A stretch of DNA of 53,170 nt, from NCBI GenBank assembly GCA_945861785.1, contig CAMAWD010000039.1:1-53170 (forward strand), given 5' to 3'. The position numbers were made by a program, and so were the translations under genes. Position 1 is the stretch's first letter, and each line of letters starts with the position of its first letter. This document shows, piece by piece, positions 33,471 to 42,504 of the stretch. Under the pieces are notes generated by a model. It was given only the letters and a program-made list of their open reading frames with translations, did not search any database and was not told the DNA's origin. This DNA comes from Rhodoferax sp. OV413. Lineage in GTDB: Bacteria > Pseudomonadota > Gammaproteobacteria > Burkholderiales > Burkholderiaceae_C.

Positions 33471-34262
33471 ATGAATAAACCCAGTGCCAGCACCAGCACC
33501 AGTGCCAGTGCCAGGCTGCTCCGCTGGCCTCTGCCGGCCTTGATCGTCTGGGCCTCGGCGTGGTTTTTCTACGGCTTCCTGTTGCGCGAAAGCCTGACGC
33601 AGGAACTCGCCATGTTGTTGACTTCTTTGGCGGGCGTGGGTGCTGGCGCTGTTGCCTGGAGGCTCGGTTACTCGAAAGCCCGGTTGCTCGCGTTGGTGCT
33701 GGGTTTCCCGGTTTCTTTGTGGCTCTCTGGAACGGCCAGTTTGGCGCCCTGGGTGTGGTTATGTACCTTGGCGCTGGCATTGCTGATCTATCCGATCCAT
33801 GCGTGGCGCGATGCACCGGTTTTTCCAACCCCCTTGCATGCCTTGCGTGATCTGCCCGGCTGCGCCCCGCTGTCCCCAAACGCCTGGATACTCGACGCCG
33901 GTTGCGGCGCCGGCGACGGCCTCAGGGCCTTGCGCCTGGCCTACCCCCAAGCGCGTTGGGTAGGCATCGAATTCAGTCGGCCTTTGGGCTGGCTGGCAAA
34001 GCTGCGTTGCCCGTGGGCGAAGGTTCTCCATGGCGACATGTGGCTGGACCACTGGGGTGCGTACGACCTGGTCTATTTGTTCCAGCGGCCCGAGACCATG
34101 CCACGCGCGATGGCCAAGGCGCAAACAGAGATGAAACCCGGCGCCTGGTTGGTGAGCCTGGAGTTTGTGGCTTCGGCGCTGCAACCCGACGCAGTGGTTT
34201 ACGCCAGCCCCGGTCGTCCGGTCTGGTTGTACCAGGCGCCATTCAAAGCCGCCAAAAGTTAA
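33471..34262 (+). CDS. Membrane-anchored class I SAM methyltransferase
   Basis: This 263-aa protein has about three N-terminal hydrophobic segments (LPALIVWASAWFFYGFLL, LAMLLTSLAGVGAGAV, LCTLALALLIYPIHAW). A cytosolic methyltransferase domain follows with ILDAGCGAGDGL, WVGIEFSRPLG and a VLHGDMW step. Substrate unknown. Such small membrane methyltransferases are common beside housekeeping genes in this group. It follows a 146-bp gap after the channel gene, so it is probably separate. Confidence 0.75.
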   Translation: MNKPSASTSTSASARLLRWPLPALIVWASAWFFYGFLLRESLTQELAMLLTSLAGVGAGAVAWRLGYSKARLLALVLGFPVSLWLSGTASLAPWVWLCTLALALLIYPIHAWRDAPVFPTPLHALRDLPGCAPLSPNAWILDAGCGAGDGLRALRLAYPQARWVGIEFSRPLGWLAKLRCPWAKVLHGDMWLDHWGAYDLVYLFQRPETMPRAMAKAQTEMKPGAWLVSLEFVASALQPDAVVYASPGRPVWLYQAPFKAAKS

Positions 34263-34356
34263 TCGCCATTCTCCAAGCGGCGGACCATGTTATTCTGGCA
34301 AGCGAGCCCAGTCTGACCAGCTTGACTGACCAGGTTTTTCCTGAAGGGATTTCAAC

Positions 34357-34428
34357 ATGCGGCGTTCTGCTTCCTGGACTTTGCAGGATGCCAAAGCCCA
34401 GTTCAGCCAGGTGGTCGCTGACGTATGA
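34357..34428 (+). pseudogene. Phd/YefM antitoxin, N-terminal fragment
   Basis: The ATG at 34357 opens a 23-codon frame, MRRSASWTLQDAKAQFSQVV and then ADV-stop. This is the typical beginning of Phd/YefM antitoxins, which continue for another 50 or so residues. The rest of the antitoxin and its Doc/PIN toxin are absent. The join to the next sequence is at about 34420. Confidence 0.65.
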
Positions 34429-34932
34429 AATTGAGGAGCAAGACTACGAGCCATCGGACGATCTTGATGACTTGGAATGGCAGGAACTTCTGGGCCAACC
34501 AGATTCCAATGCACTGGATTTGAGCGGATCCAATGTTTTCGGCGCCTTGCAGTCTGCCGCTGCACGGGGAGATGGCAGGGCGCACTTGGCCATGGCCCTC
34601 ATTGAAGACTTGGCTCTACAGGACGAAGCCGACTTTGACCAACCCAAGGGCAGAGACGGCATCTAGAAGAGGCTGCGGCGTTGGGGCAGCACGACGCCTT
34701 GCTGCTGATCGCTGACAAGTATGACGACGACCGCTTCTTCGACTTGGTCGATCCCGTTGTCAGGGCCGATCCGCGATGGATCGCCAGTGTTGCGGAACGG
34801 GTCGGGCGATACGAATGCGCACCAGGCTGGCTCACCCTGGCCGCCGAACAGGGAAGCATAGGTGCCATGCGCGATCTCGTCGAGCAGCGAGTTGTTTCTC
34901 AAGTTGCTCGATCTGCCCCCTGTTTTTCATGA
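34414..34932 (+). pseudogene. Frameshifted Sel1-like/unknown protein
   Basis: An acidic frame (YEIEEQDYEPSDDLDDLEW, then FGALQSAAARGDGRAHLAMA) stops at 34666. The text continues in another frame as HLEEAAALGQHDALLLIADK, then APGWLTLAAEQGSIGAMRDL. The ARGDGRAHLAMA and AAEQGSIGAM pieces resemble the helix pairs of Sel1-like repeats. One frameshift near 34655 explains the break. The start was lost where it abuts the Phd fragment. Not a defined family. Confidence 0.5.
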
Positions 34933-35024
34933 CAGTCGCCCTGGCATGAGCCTGATCGGGGCAAGCGCAACAGGGATGAACACGGGCCTGTGGCTCTTCA
35001 AAATATGCGCGATATGTACGAAAC

Positions 35025-35046
35025 GCGTATTAATCATAAAATACGC
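35025..35046. promoter_or_regulatory. Operator-like dyad before the antitoxin/PIN pair
   Basis: GCGTATT (35025-35031) and AATACGC (35040-35046) form a perfect inverted repeat 21 bp before the antitoxin start, overlapping an AT-rich -10-like CATAAAAT. It is a likely autoregulatory site. Confidence 0.5.
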
Positions 35047-35067
35047 ACTTCAATCGGGAGTCCCGTT

Positions 35068-35442
35068 ATGCAAGTCGTTACTGCCACCGAAATCAAAAAC
35101 CAACTCGGCGATCTTTTTGATGCCATCGAAAAGAATGAGGGCGCAAGCGTCTTAATTGAACGAAACCGGCGCCCTGCGGCGATGCTGCTCAACGCCCAAG
35201 TGGCCGAGAAGGCCATCCTGGGCGCTTACGCCCATGGTGTGCTGCCGCGCGCCGTAGCGATGCAGCAACTCGGCCTGGATTGGTATGGCGATCTTCTTCA
35301 ACGAATGAACACCCATGGCATCGAGCGCCCGTCTGCCTCGGCCGAGGATATGAATGTCATGAAGCGTTCAGTTGATGATGTACTTGGGTGTTTGGATGCG
35401 CCAAGGACGCGTGCTGCTCGCCTGAGCAAGCTGGGGCGATAA
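35068..35442 (+). CDS. Phd/YefM-like antitoxin
   Basis: The product is 124 aa from the ATG at 35068. An in-frame start at 34990 would read through the operator and is rejected. The N-terminus is Phd/YefM-like (VVTATEIKNQLGDLFDAIEK, then ERNRRPAAMLLN). The C-terminal half is longer than usual and would wrap the toxin. Its stop overlaps the toxin ATG (TAATG). Confidence 0.75.
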   Translation: MQVVTATEIKNQLGDLFDAIEKNEGASVLIERNRRPAAMLLNAQVAEKAILGAYAHGVLPRAVAMQQLGLDWYGDLLQRMNTHGIERPSASAEDMNVMKRSVDDVLGCLDAPRTRAARLSKLGR

Positions 35443-36167
35443 TGGCCGAGAAAATCAAAATCGTGCTACCGGACACCGGCCCGTTGATCACGCTGGCCCA
35501 TGCCAATGCGCTTGAAGTGCTTTTGGCGTTCGACGCCGAACAAGTCCGGCTCGTTATCACAGACATGGTGGAGTTCGAAGCCACAAGGCATCGCCGCACC
35601 CATGAAGATGCCCAGCGCATTGCAAATTTCGTCGAGAAGCACGCCGGGCGAATCGTCATTGAAAAAACCGCCTTTGGCCAGATGGCGATCTCGGCAGCGC
35701 GCCTGTACGAACGATACGCAGAGAGTCAGCAACTCCGTGAGTTCTACTCCGCCAGCAATATGCTCGCGCCGGCGCCTTTGGCGCCCAACAGCGGAGAACT
35801 TTCGATCAACGGCTACGTGACCGAGTTGATAGGGCAGCCCCCTGGTCCACCCTGCTTAATCATCGCTGAAGACGACTTCTTCTTGCGATCCACACCCGGC
35901 GCACTGCCTGGTAACGCGCACATCATCTCCACTGCGACATTACTGGCGAAACTGGAGGAATTGAATCCCAAATTGAAAGCGCGAGACATCCTGGACGCTG
36001 CGAAACACTATAAAGGCAGGGACCCCAACCGGGCCGAGGTCGATTCGCCGGCGGCAAAGGTCAAAGCAGGTAGCTCCTGGAGAGAAACTGTGAATGCCAC
36101 CAATTTGACCACCAAGCTCACAAAGAAGGCTGACCTGAGGAAGAAGGATTCGAGGCGGCCCGCTTGA
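35442..36167 (+). CDS. PIN-domain toxin
   Basis: This 241-aa protein has a PIN start (IVLPDTGPLITLAHANALEV with Asp11) and an internal acidic stretch IIAEDDFF. It is longer than typical VapC toxins (130-150 aa), with a basic Lys/Arg-rich C-terminal tail of about 50 residues that may bind RNA or the antitoxin. Pairing with a Phd/YefM-type antitoxin by overlapping stop/start supports a type II system. The catalytic acids beyond Asp11 are not certain from sequence alone. Confidence 0.7.
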   Translation: MAEKIKIVLPDTGPLITLAHANALEVLLAFDAEQVRLVITDMVEFEATRHRRTHEDAQRIANFVEKHAGRIVIEKTAFGQMAISAARLYERYAESQQLREFYSASNMLAPAPLAPNSGELSINGYVTELIGQPPGPPCLIIAEDDFFLRSTPGALPGNAHIISTATLLAKLEELNPKLKARDILDAAKHYKGRDPNRAEVDSPAAKVKAGSSWRETVNATNLTTKLTKKADLRKKDSRRPA

Positions 36168-36462
36168 TGCGGCTCCGCATTGTCCTGTTTTTGGCTTGAA
36201 TGCGACTACTTGTGTTTAGCTGAAGCCCAATGCTGGCGCGGCTTCCGACAGTTTTCCGGGCATCAGCGAGATAATGCCGAGGAATAGACACGACGCGTTG
36301 GCACACATCGCAGACACCAGAGAGGATGTTCTTCGCTACACCCGTCCCATCGTTGAAGGGGACATTGCGTCGCAAAAACTTCGTTTCCACAATCGCCGCA
36401 CAGTCATGACAAAAGGCTTTGCTCTTGATGACATGACAATCTATGCGCACGCCACTGTGCAA
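36118..36462 (-). CDS. Possible zinc-ribbon protein, antisense to toxin end
   Basis: The minus-strand frame reads KAFCHDCAAIVETKFL and then VCDVCQRVVSIPRHYLADA, two CxxC pairs about 30 residues apart, as in zinc-ribbon antitoxin-like proteins. It has only a TTG start and its last 20 residues overlap the toxin gene on the other strand, so the real extent is unclear. It may be the remains of an MqsA-like or unrelated zinc-ribbon gene. No partner is visible. Confidence 0.42.
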   Translation of the reverse strand: MHSGVRIDCHVIKSKAFCHDCAAIVETKFLRRNVPFNDGTGVAKNILSGVCDVCQRVVSIPRHYLADARKTVGSRASIGLQLNTSSRIQAKNRTMRSRIKRAASNPSSSGQPSL

Positions 36463-36572
36463 TGGTCATGCCCTCACTTCGGATTGTCCATCGGGCGATA
36501 AAGTCACGATGAAGGACGGATCAAAAGTGCTGTTCTCGTAACTCTGCGGTGATCGCCCCCTCGGGTACCCAT

Positions 36573-37667
36573 CTATGCCGAGGTAAACAAAAAGTTCATC
36601 ACGTCGCCATCCTTGACGACGTAGTCCTTGCCCTCGGAGCGCATCTTGCCCGCGTCCTTGGCGCCCTGCTCACCCTTGTAGGTGATGAAGTCGTCGAAAG
36701 CGATGGTCTGGGCGCGGATGTAGCCCTTCTCGAAGTCGGTGTGAATCACCCCCGCTGCCTGCGGCCCGGTGTCGCCTACATGGATCGTCCAGGCGCGGAC
36801 TTCCTTCACGCCGGCGGTGAAGTAGGTCTGCAGCCCCAGCAACTTGTAGGCCGAGCGGATGAGCCGGTTCAGGCCGGGCTCGGTCTGGCCCAGTTCTTCG
36901 AGGAACATCTGCCGGTCTTCGTCGCTCATGTCGGCCATCTCGGCTTCCATCTTGGCGCAAATGGCAACCACCGGGGCTTTTTGCACGTCGGCATAGGCGC
37001 ACAGGCGGTCCAGGAACGGGTTGTTCTTGAATCCGTCTTCGCCCACATTGGCCACAAACATCGCGGGCTTGGCGGTGATCAGGAAGAACTGTTTCAGCAG
37101 CGGCAGTTCTTCCTTGCTGAAGTCGAGCGTGCGCACCGGTTTGGCCTCGTTCAGCGCCACCTGGCATTTTTCGAGCAGGGCCACCAGCTTGATGGATTCC
37201 TTGTCGCCCGAGCGTGCGGTCTTGGTGACGCGGTGCAGGGCCTTTTCAACCGACGAGAGGTCGGCCAGGCACAACTCGGTATGGATCACCTCGATGTCCG
37301 AGATCGGGTCGACCTTGCCGGCCACATGGATCACGTTGTCGTCTTCAAAGCAGCGCACCACGTTGATGGTGGCGTCGGTTTCGCGGATGTGCGCCAGGAA
37401 CTTGTTGCCCAGGCCCTCCCCGGTGCTGGCACCCGCCACCAGGCCGGCAATGTCTACAAACTCGACGATCGCCGGCACCACGCGTTCCGGCTTCACGATG
37501 GCGGCCAGCTGGTTCAGCCGCGGATCGGGCATTTCGACCACGCCGACGTTGGGTTCGATGGTGCAAAACGGGTAGTTCTCGGCCGCGATGCCGGCCTTGG
37601 TCAGGGCATTGAACAGGGTGGACTTGCCCACATTGGGCAGGCCCACGATGCCACATTTCAAACTCAT
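36573..37667 (-). CDS. ychF: Redox-regulated ATPase YchF
   Basis: The product is 364 aa, the normal YchF length, from the ATG at 37667 (an upstream in-frame GTG/ATG would add 20 unrelated residues). G1 is GLPNVGKST. The G4 position reads NVGE instead of NKxD, the change that gives YchF its ATP preference. The C-terminal TGS-like domain ends in [14 protein letters not shown]. It binds ribosomes and is linked to oxidative-stress responses. A 383-aa antisense frame over this gene is a codon-bias artefact. Confidence 0.97.
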   Translation of the reverse strand: MSLKCGIVGLPNVGKSTLFNALTKAGIAAENYPFCTIEPNVGVVEMPDPRLNQLAAIVKPERVVPAIVEFVDIAGLVAGASTGEGLGNKFLAHIRETDATINVVRCFEDDNVIHVAGKVDPISDIEVIHTELCLADLSSVEKALHRVTKTARSGDKESIKLVALLEKCQVALNEAKPVRTLDFSKEELPLLKQFFLITAKPAMFVANVGEDGFKNNPFLDRLCAYADVQKAPVVAICAKMEAEMADMSDEDRQMFLEELGQTEPGLNRLIRSAYKLLGLQTYFTAGVKEVRAWTIHVGDTGPQAAGVIHTDFEKGYIRAQTIAFDDFITYKGEQGAKDAGKMRSEGKDYVVKDGDVMNFLFTSA

Positions 37668-37785
37668 GCAAACCCCCAAAAAACAGGGTGCCAAGTGTAA
37701 GCCATGGCACTTTCGTGGCCGCAGCACGTGCGGCCGGCCGGTTCATAACAGGCTTTGACAAGCTCCGCCTGAACGGTGCATCGGC

Positions 37786-38733
37786 TCAATCGAAGCGAAA
37801 ATTGCCCTGCACGACCTGGCCGACGCGCAGTTGCTGGTCTGTGCCCTGCAGCACGATCGCGTTCATTCCGAAGGTGATGCGGCCGTCCACACGGGCGTCC
37901 TGCCGGTAACCCTGCAGCGTGTCGCCCACTTCCGGGCTGCTGGTTGCGGTGCGCGGGTCGATGTTGGGGATCGGGCAACGCGGGCAGGGCTTGACCGGCC
38001 GCAGCAAGACCGTGCCAGCCCCGGTGTCGATGTGCATCTGGTCGATGCGGTCTTCGTCGTGTTCGTCCAGCCCCGACAGCACGATGTTCGGGCGGAAGCG
38101 CTCGATGCCAACCGCAGCGTGGCCAAGCGCCTGCAGCCGCCGGTTCAGGCCGTCCAGCGAGGCGGTGCTGGTAACCAGCAACGGATACCCGTCGCTGAAC
38201 TGGTTCGGCGCTTCCACGCCGCCGGTCCACGTGAGGTTGGACAGGCGCTTTTGCTCGGGGTCGAACCGCACCAGGCGGTAGGGCCGCTCCTGTGGCGAGG
38301 CGCGATCGGGCGCCAGGAAATCGCTGAACCACTGGGCCGCAAGGTCACCCATGTCGAAGGCTTTGACGGTGTCGTCCCAGACCCTGGCGGTGGTGGCCGC
38401 TTCGACCGTGTCGATCTGCAGGTGCAGGGCCAGCATGCCCGGGGCGCGCAGGATGACGTCGTAGTGCCGCAACTGGGGCTGAACCAGTGCCAGGCGGGGC
38501 ATTTCGCGCTGCGAGACGAATCCACCCTGGGTGTCGACGACCATCCAGGCGCGGTCCAGGTCCAGCCCGGTTTCGGTCAGGACGGCGTCTTGCACGGCCA
38601 CGCCGGCGCAGGATTTCACCGGGTAGACAAAAAGCTGCGCGATCTGCGCGTGTGGTTCGAAGGTGGGGGTGGTCTTGTCCGGGCTCAAAGTGTGCCGCCG
38701 TTCAGAATCGTGGTGAAGGTGTCGATTTTGCAC
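37786..38733 (-). CDS. MOSC domain protein (YcbX-like)
   Basis: This protein of about 315 aa has an N-terminal MOSC beta-barrel (QIAQLFVYPVKSCAGVAV) and a C-terminal MOSC domain with FRPNIVLSGLDEHDED and the Cys-containing CPRCPIPNIDP. Family members (YcbX, mARC) bind molybdenum cofactor and reduce N-hydroxylated compounds. The start is uncertain: GTG at 38733 gives an odd His-rich leader, and a TTG near 38685 is an alternative. The gene is divergent from the monooxygenase, 20 bp apart. Confidence 0.85.
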   Translation of the reverse strand: MQNRHLHHDSERRHTLSPDKTTPTFEPHAQIAQLFVYPVKSCAGVAVQDAVLTETGLDLDRAWMVVDTQGGFVSQREMPRLALVQPQLRHYDVILRAPGMLALHLQIDTVEAATTARVWDDTVKAFDMGDLAAQWFSDFLAPDRASPQERPYRLVRFDPEQKRLSNLTWTGGVEAPNQFSDGYPLLVTSTASLDGLNRRLQALGHAAVGIERFRPNIVLSGLDEHDEDRIDQMHIDTGAGTVLLRPVKPCPRCPIPNIDPRTATSSPEVGDTLQGYRQDARVDGRITFGMNAIVLQGTDQQLRVGQVVQGNFRFD

Positions 38734-38753
38734 TGCCTTTTACAATCCGCCCC

Positions 38754-39908
38754 ATGGCAAGACCTTTGGACGTGTGTATTCGTGGCGGCGGAATCGTGGG
38801 CCATGCCCTGGCGCTGGCGCTGGCGCGCGAGCGCCTGGCTGTGGGCCTGGTGCGCCACGCAGCGGGTGCAGCCCCCCACGCCTCCGACGTACGTGCCTAC
38901 GCCCTGAACCGCCAGTCGCGCGATTTGCTGGCCCAATTGCGTTGCTGGCCAGGGCCGACGCAGGCCACTCCGGTGTTGTCGATGCAGGTGCGCGAGGCCG
39001 GGGCCGGCAGCGTGACTTTCTCGGCCGCAGACAACCGGGTGCCCGCACTCGCCTGGATCGTGGACGTGCCGGCCCTGGAGGGCCAACTGGCCGAGGCGCT
39101 GCGTTTCCAGCCGCACATCGAACCGGTCGATTCCCCGCAGGATGCGCCGCTGACGGTCGTCTGCGAGGGGCAGTCCAGCACGTCGCGCCAGCAGTTCGGC
39201 GCCGAACTCGACGTCACTCCGTACCCGCATTGGGCCATTGCTGCCCGCGTGGACTGCGAACGGCCCCATGAACAAACGGCTTGCCAATGGTTCACGCCCG
39301 ATGACGTGCTGGGTTTTTTGCCGCTGGGCGGAGAAACCGGGAACTCCATGGCGATTGTGTGGTCAGTCAGCCAGGAGCGCAAAGCCCAGTTGGCAGCCAT
39401 CACCCCGGAGGAATTTGCCGAACAGTTGCAGCTTGCCAGTGGCAACCGGTTTGGCCGCCTGAGCTTGTCGAGTGCGCGGGCCTCTTGGCCATTGCGATTT
39501 GCTGTGGCCAGGAACTGGAGCGGTGTGACGGCCGGGCAATCCTGGGTGCTGGCCGGTGATGCGGCCCACGCCGTGCACCCGCTGGCGGGGCAGGGCCTCA
39601 ACCTGGGCCTGGCCGACGCGGCCGAGCTGGCGCGCCAGGTGCATGGCAGGGAGGTGTGGCGCGCTGTCAACGACCTGCGGGTTTTGCGGCGCTACGAGCG
39701 CGCCCGCAAGGCCGACCTGGCCTTGATGGGTGGCGCCACCGACGGCCTGCAGTTGCTGTTCGGCCGTGAAGGCGCCTGGTGGAAGAGCCTGCGGCGATGG
39801 GGCATGGACGGCTTCGATCGCAGCGGGCCGCTCAAGCAATGGGCGGCGCGCCAGGCGATGGGGCGCGACGGGCTGACCGGATTTTTCGGCGGCAACAAGA
39901 CTTTTTGA
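38754..39908 (+). CDS. UbiH/VisC-family FAD monooxygenase
   Basis: The product is 384 aa from the ATG at 38754. FAD-binding GGGIVGHALALALA lies at the N-terminus, and the second FAD motif GDAAHAVHPLAGQGLNLGLAD is in the C-terminal half. It is a ubiquinone-pathway hydroxylase or relative. The exact ring position cannot be called. The next gene, dsbC, starts 10 bp downstream, probably in one operon. Confidence 0.88.
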   Translation: MARPLDVCIRGGGIVGHALALALARERLAVGLVRHAAGAAPHASDVRAYALNRQSRDLLAQLRCWPGPTQATPVLSMQVREAGAGSVTFSAADNRVPALAWIVDVPALEGQLAEALRFQPHIEPVDSPQDAPLTVVCEGQSSTSRQQFGAELDVTPYPHWAIAARVDCERPHEQTACQWFTPDDVLGFLPLGGETGNSMAIVWSVSQERKAQLAAITPEEFAEQLQLASGNRFGRLSLSSARASWPLRFAVARNWSGVTAGQSWVLAGDAAHAVHPLAGQGLNLGLADAAELARQVHGREVWRAVNDLRVLRRYERARKADLALMGGATDGLQLLFGREGAWWKSLRRWGMDGFDRSGPLKQWAARQAMGRDGLTGFFGGNKTF

Positions 39909-39918
39909 TCGGACACCC

Positions 39919-40638
39919 ATGAAACTCACCAAGACGCTGCTGGCCCTGTTGCTGCTGTGGACCAGCCTGGCTGCCGGTGCCCAGGAGGCAACGATCCGCA
40001 AAAACCTTGCCGAACGTATACCGCAGCTGAAGAACATCGACGAGGTCACCAAAAGCCCGGTGCCCGGGCTGTTCGAAATCCGCGTCAACGGCACCGAAAT
40101 TTTTTATTCCGACGCCGAGGGCAACTTTTTGATCCAGGGCAGCGTGATCGATACGCGCCAGCGCCGCAACCTCACCGAGGAGCGGGTCGAAAAGCTCTTG
40201 TCCATCAATTTCGACACCTTGCCGGTGAAGGACGCTTTCACCATTGTGCGTGGCAACGGCAAGCGCAGGCTGGCGGTGTTCGAGGATCCCAATTGCGGCT
40301 ACTGCAAACGTTTCGAGCGGGATCTGCAAAAGGTCGACAACGTGACGATCCACATGTTTCTCTACCCGATCCTCGGGCCTGATTCGGCTGACAAGTCGCG
40401 CCAGATCTGGTGCGCCAAAGACCCGGCAAAGGCCTGGACGGACTATATGGTGCGCGACCTGGCCCTGGCCCACACCGCCACGCCTTCATGTGACGTGGCG
40501 GCCATCACCCGCAATGTCGAACTCGGGCGCAAGCACAAGATCAGCGGCACACCGACCCTGCTGTTTGCCGACGGCTCGCGGGTTCCCGGGGCGATCAGCG
40601 CGGCCCAAGTGGAGAAGTACCTGAGCGACGCCAAGTAG
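39919..40638 (+). CDS. dsbC: Thiol:disulfide interchange protein DsbC
   Basis: This 239-aa periplasmic protein has a signal peptide (LLALLLLWTSLAAGAQ), an N-terminal dimerisation domain and a thioredoxin fold with CGYC (Cys126-Cys129). The cis-Pro loop is GTPTLLFADG. DsbC isomerises wrong disulfides and is kept reduced by DsbD. A second Cys pair (WCAKD and SCDVA) matches the structural disulfide of the family. Confidence 0.93.
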   Translation: MKLTKTLLALLLLWTSLAAGAQEATIRKNLAERIPQLKNIDEVTKSPVPGLFEIRVNGTEIFYSDAEGNFLIQGSVIDTRQRRNLTEERVEKLLSINFDTLPVKDAFTIVRGNGKRRLAVFEDPNCGYCKRFERDLQKVDNVTIHMFLYPILGPDSADKSRQIWCAKDPAKAWTDYMVRDLALAHTATPSCDVAAITRNVELGRKHKISGTPTLLFADGSRVPGAISAAQVEKYLSDAK

Positions 40639-40640
40639 GC

Positions 40641-42473
40641 ATGGCCGCCCCAACCACGGCGGGCAGACGCACACCAGCCGGGGCCGTTGCCCTGGCGTAC
40701 CGGGTCGAGATGGCGGATCTGCACGCCCACCTGTTTCGGGTGACGCTGCGCATCGGCAAGCCCCAGCCCACACAGCGCGTGAGCCTGCCGGTGTGGATCC
40801 CCGGCAGCTACCTGGTGCGTGAGTTCTCCCGGAACCTGCAGCACCTGCAGGCGAAACAGGGGCGGAAAGCTGCGGCGCTGACACAGGTCGACAAGTGCAC
40901 CTGGGACGTCACCTGCGATCCGCGGCGCCCGCTGGAGCTCACCTACCAGATTTACGCGCTGGACAACTCGGTGCGTTCCGCCTGGCTCGATCCGGCCCGC
41001 GGGTTCTTCAATGGAACCAGCCTGTTCCTGCGCGTGCACGGCCAGGAGGCCCTGCCGCATGGGCTGGAATTGGTCGGCCACAGGAACTGCCGGTCTTGGC
41101 AGGTGGCCACCGGCCTGGAAGGGGTCAAGACCGATACGCGCGGGTTCGGCCACTACCTGGCGCGCGACTACGACACGCTGGTGGATTGCCCGGTGGAAAT
41201 GGGCACGTTCTGGAGCAGCGGGTTCACGCTGCACGGCGTGGCGCACCGGCTGGTGGTCGCCGGCACCACCGCCCTGTTCGACGGCAACAAGCTGCTGGCC
41301 GACACGCGCCGCATCTGCGAAGCCGCCTTGCGCCTGTGGCACGCGGTGCCTGGCACCGCCCGGCTGGCGCGGCGGCCGCCGCACAAGACCTACCTGTTCA
41401 TGCTCAATGCCGTGGACGACGGTTATGGCGGTTTGGAGCACCGCAATTCAACCGCGCTGATCTGCGCCCGCAAGGACCTGCCGCGCCTGCACGACACCGC
41501 GTCCAGCCCGGCGGTGCCACGCCAGCAGGAGGGTTACAACACCTTGCTGGGGCTGATCAGCCACGAGTATTTCCACACCTGGAACATCAAGCGGCTGCGG
41601 CCAGCAGAGTTCACCAGCTACGACTACGCACACGAGAACTACACCGGCCTGTTGTGGTTCTTCGAGGGCTTCACCAGTTATTACGACGACCTGCTGTTGC
41701 GCCGGGCCGGGCTGCTGGACGATGCGGCCTACCTGCGCTCGTTGACCAAGACCTTGAACCAGGTGCTGCAGACCCCCGGGCGGCTGGTGCAGTCGGTGGC
41801 GCAGGCGAGTTTCGACGCCTGGGTCAAGTACTACCGGCAGGACGAAAACACGCCCAATGCCACGGTCAGTTATTACTCCAAGGGCGCCGCGGTGGCCTTG
41901 TGCCTGGACCTGGGCCTTCGTTCGCATGGCGTGACGACGCTGGACGCCGCCATGCGTGCCTTGTGGCTGCGCACGCGGGGCGGGCCCATGTCCGAAGCGG
42001 ACCTGTATGCCGTGTTGCAGGAGCTGTCCGGCCGATCCTGGGCCGGCGAAATCGCCGCGTGGGTGCACGGCACGGCCGAGTTGCCGCTGCAAGCCGCACT
42101 GGAGGCGCATGGGGTGAAGGTCATCGATGAGCCGGCCCAGATGGCGCAGGCCCTCGGGATCCGGGTGTCCGAGAGCGGCGGTGGCATCCAGATCAAGGCG
42201 GTGCTGCGTGGCGGCGCGGCGGAGCAGGCCGGATTCGCCTCTGGCGACGAGTGGCTGGGCATCGAATGCAGTGCGGCTGGCAAGCGCTCGGCCTGGCGGC
42301 TGCTGCGTCTCGATGAGCTGGCGCAGTATGTGGCGCCGGGCAGCGCAGTGACGGCGCTTGTCGCCAGGGACCGCCGGTTGCTGCAGTTGTCGTTGCTTGT
42401 ACCCAAGGCCGTCACCACCTGGCGTTTGGCCGTGCGCGACAGCCAGCAGCTGGGGCACTGGCTGGCGGGTTGA
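40641..42473 (+). CDS. M61-family metallopeptidase with PDZ domain
   Basis: This 610-aa protein starts 2 bp after the dsbC stop. The zinc site is HEYFH (His308, Glu309, His312), followed by NIKRLRP and the third-ligand region WFFEGFTSYY. The C-terminal PDZ-like domain has GGGIQIKAVLRGGAAEQAGF and is likely substrate-sensing. M61 enzymes are glycyl or acidic aminopeptidases. No obvious signal peptide is seen, so it is likely cytoplasmic. Confidence 0.9.
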   Translation: MAAPTTAGRRTPAGAVALAYRVEMADLHAHLFRVTLRIGKPQPTQRVSLPVWIPGSYLVREFSRNLQHLQAKQGRKAAALTQVDKCTWDVTCDPRRPLELTYQIYALDNSVRSAWLDPARGFFNGTSLFLRVHGQEALPHGLELVGHRNCRSWQVATGLEGVKTDTRGFGHYLARDYDTLVDCPVEMGTFWSSGFTLHGVAHRLVVAGTTALFDGNKLLADTRRICEAALRLWHAVPGTARLARRPPHKTYLFMLNAVDDGYGGLEHRNSTALICARKDLPRLHDTASSPAVPRQQEGYNTLLGLISHEYFHTWNIKRLRPAEFTSYDYAHENYTGLLWFFEGFTSYYDDLLLRRAGLLDDAAYLRSLTKTLNQVLQTPGRLVQSVAQASFDAWVKYYRQDENTPNATVSYYSKGAAVALCLDLGLRSHGVTTLDAAMRALWLRTRGGPMSEADLYAVLQELSGRSWAGEIAAWVHGTAELPLQAALEAHGVKVIDEPAQMAQALGIRVSESGGGIQIKAVLRGGAAEQAGFASGDEWLGIECSAAGKRSAWRLLRLDELAQYVAPGSAVTALVARDRRLLQLSLLVPKAVTTWRLAVRDSQQLGHWLAG

Positions 42474-42504
42474 GTTGCCCGCTCAGGCGGCCATCACCGC
42501 CCAT

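Noticed and set aside
36549-37700. 383-aa plus-strand ORF opposite ychF
   Set aside because: It is His/Gly/Leu-rich shadow text. The minus strand carries a full-length, motif-complete YchF. High GC leaves antisense frames open.
40895-42130. 411-aa plus-strand ORF in another frame of the M61 peptidase gene
   Set aside because: It is Ala/Arg/Gly-rich shadow of the real peptidase frame, which carries HEYFH and a PDZ domain.
41448-42458. 336-aa minus-strand ORF opposite the M61 gene
   Set aside because: It is a Gln/His/Arg-rich antisense shadow.
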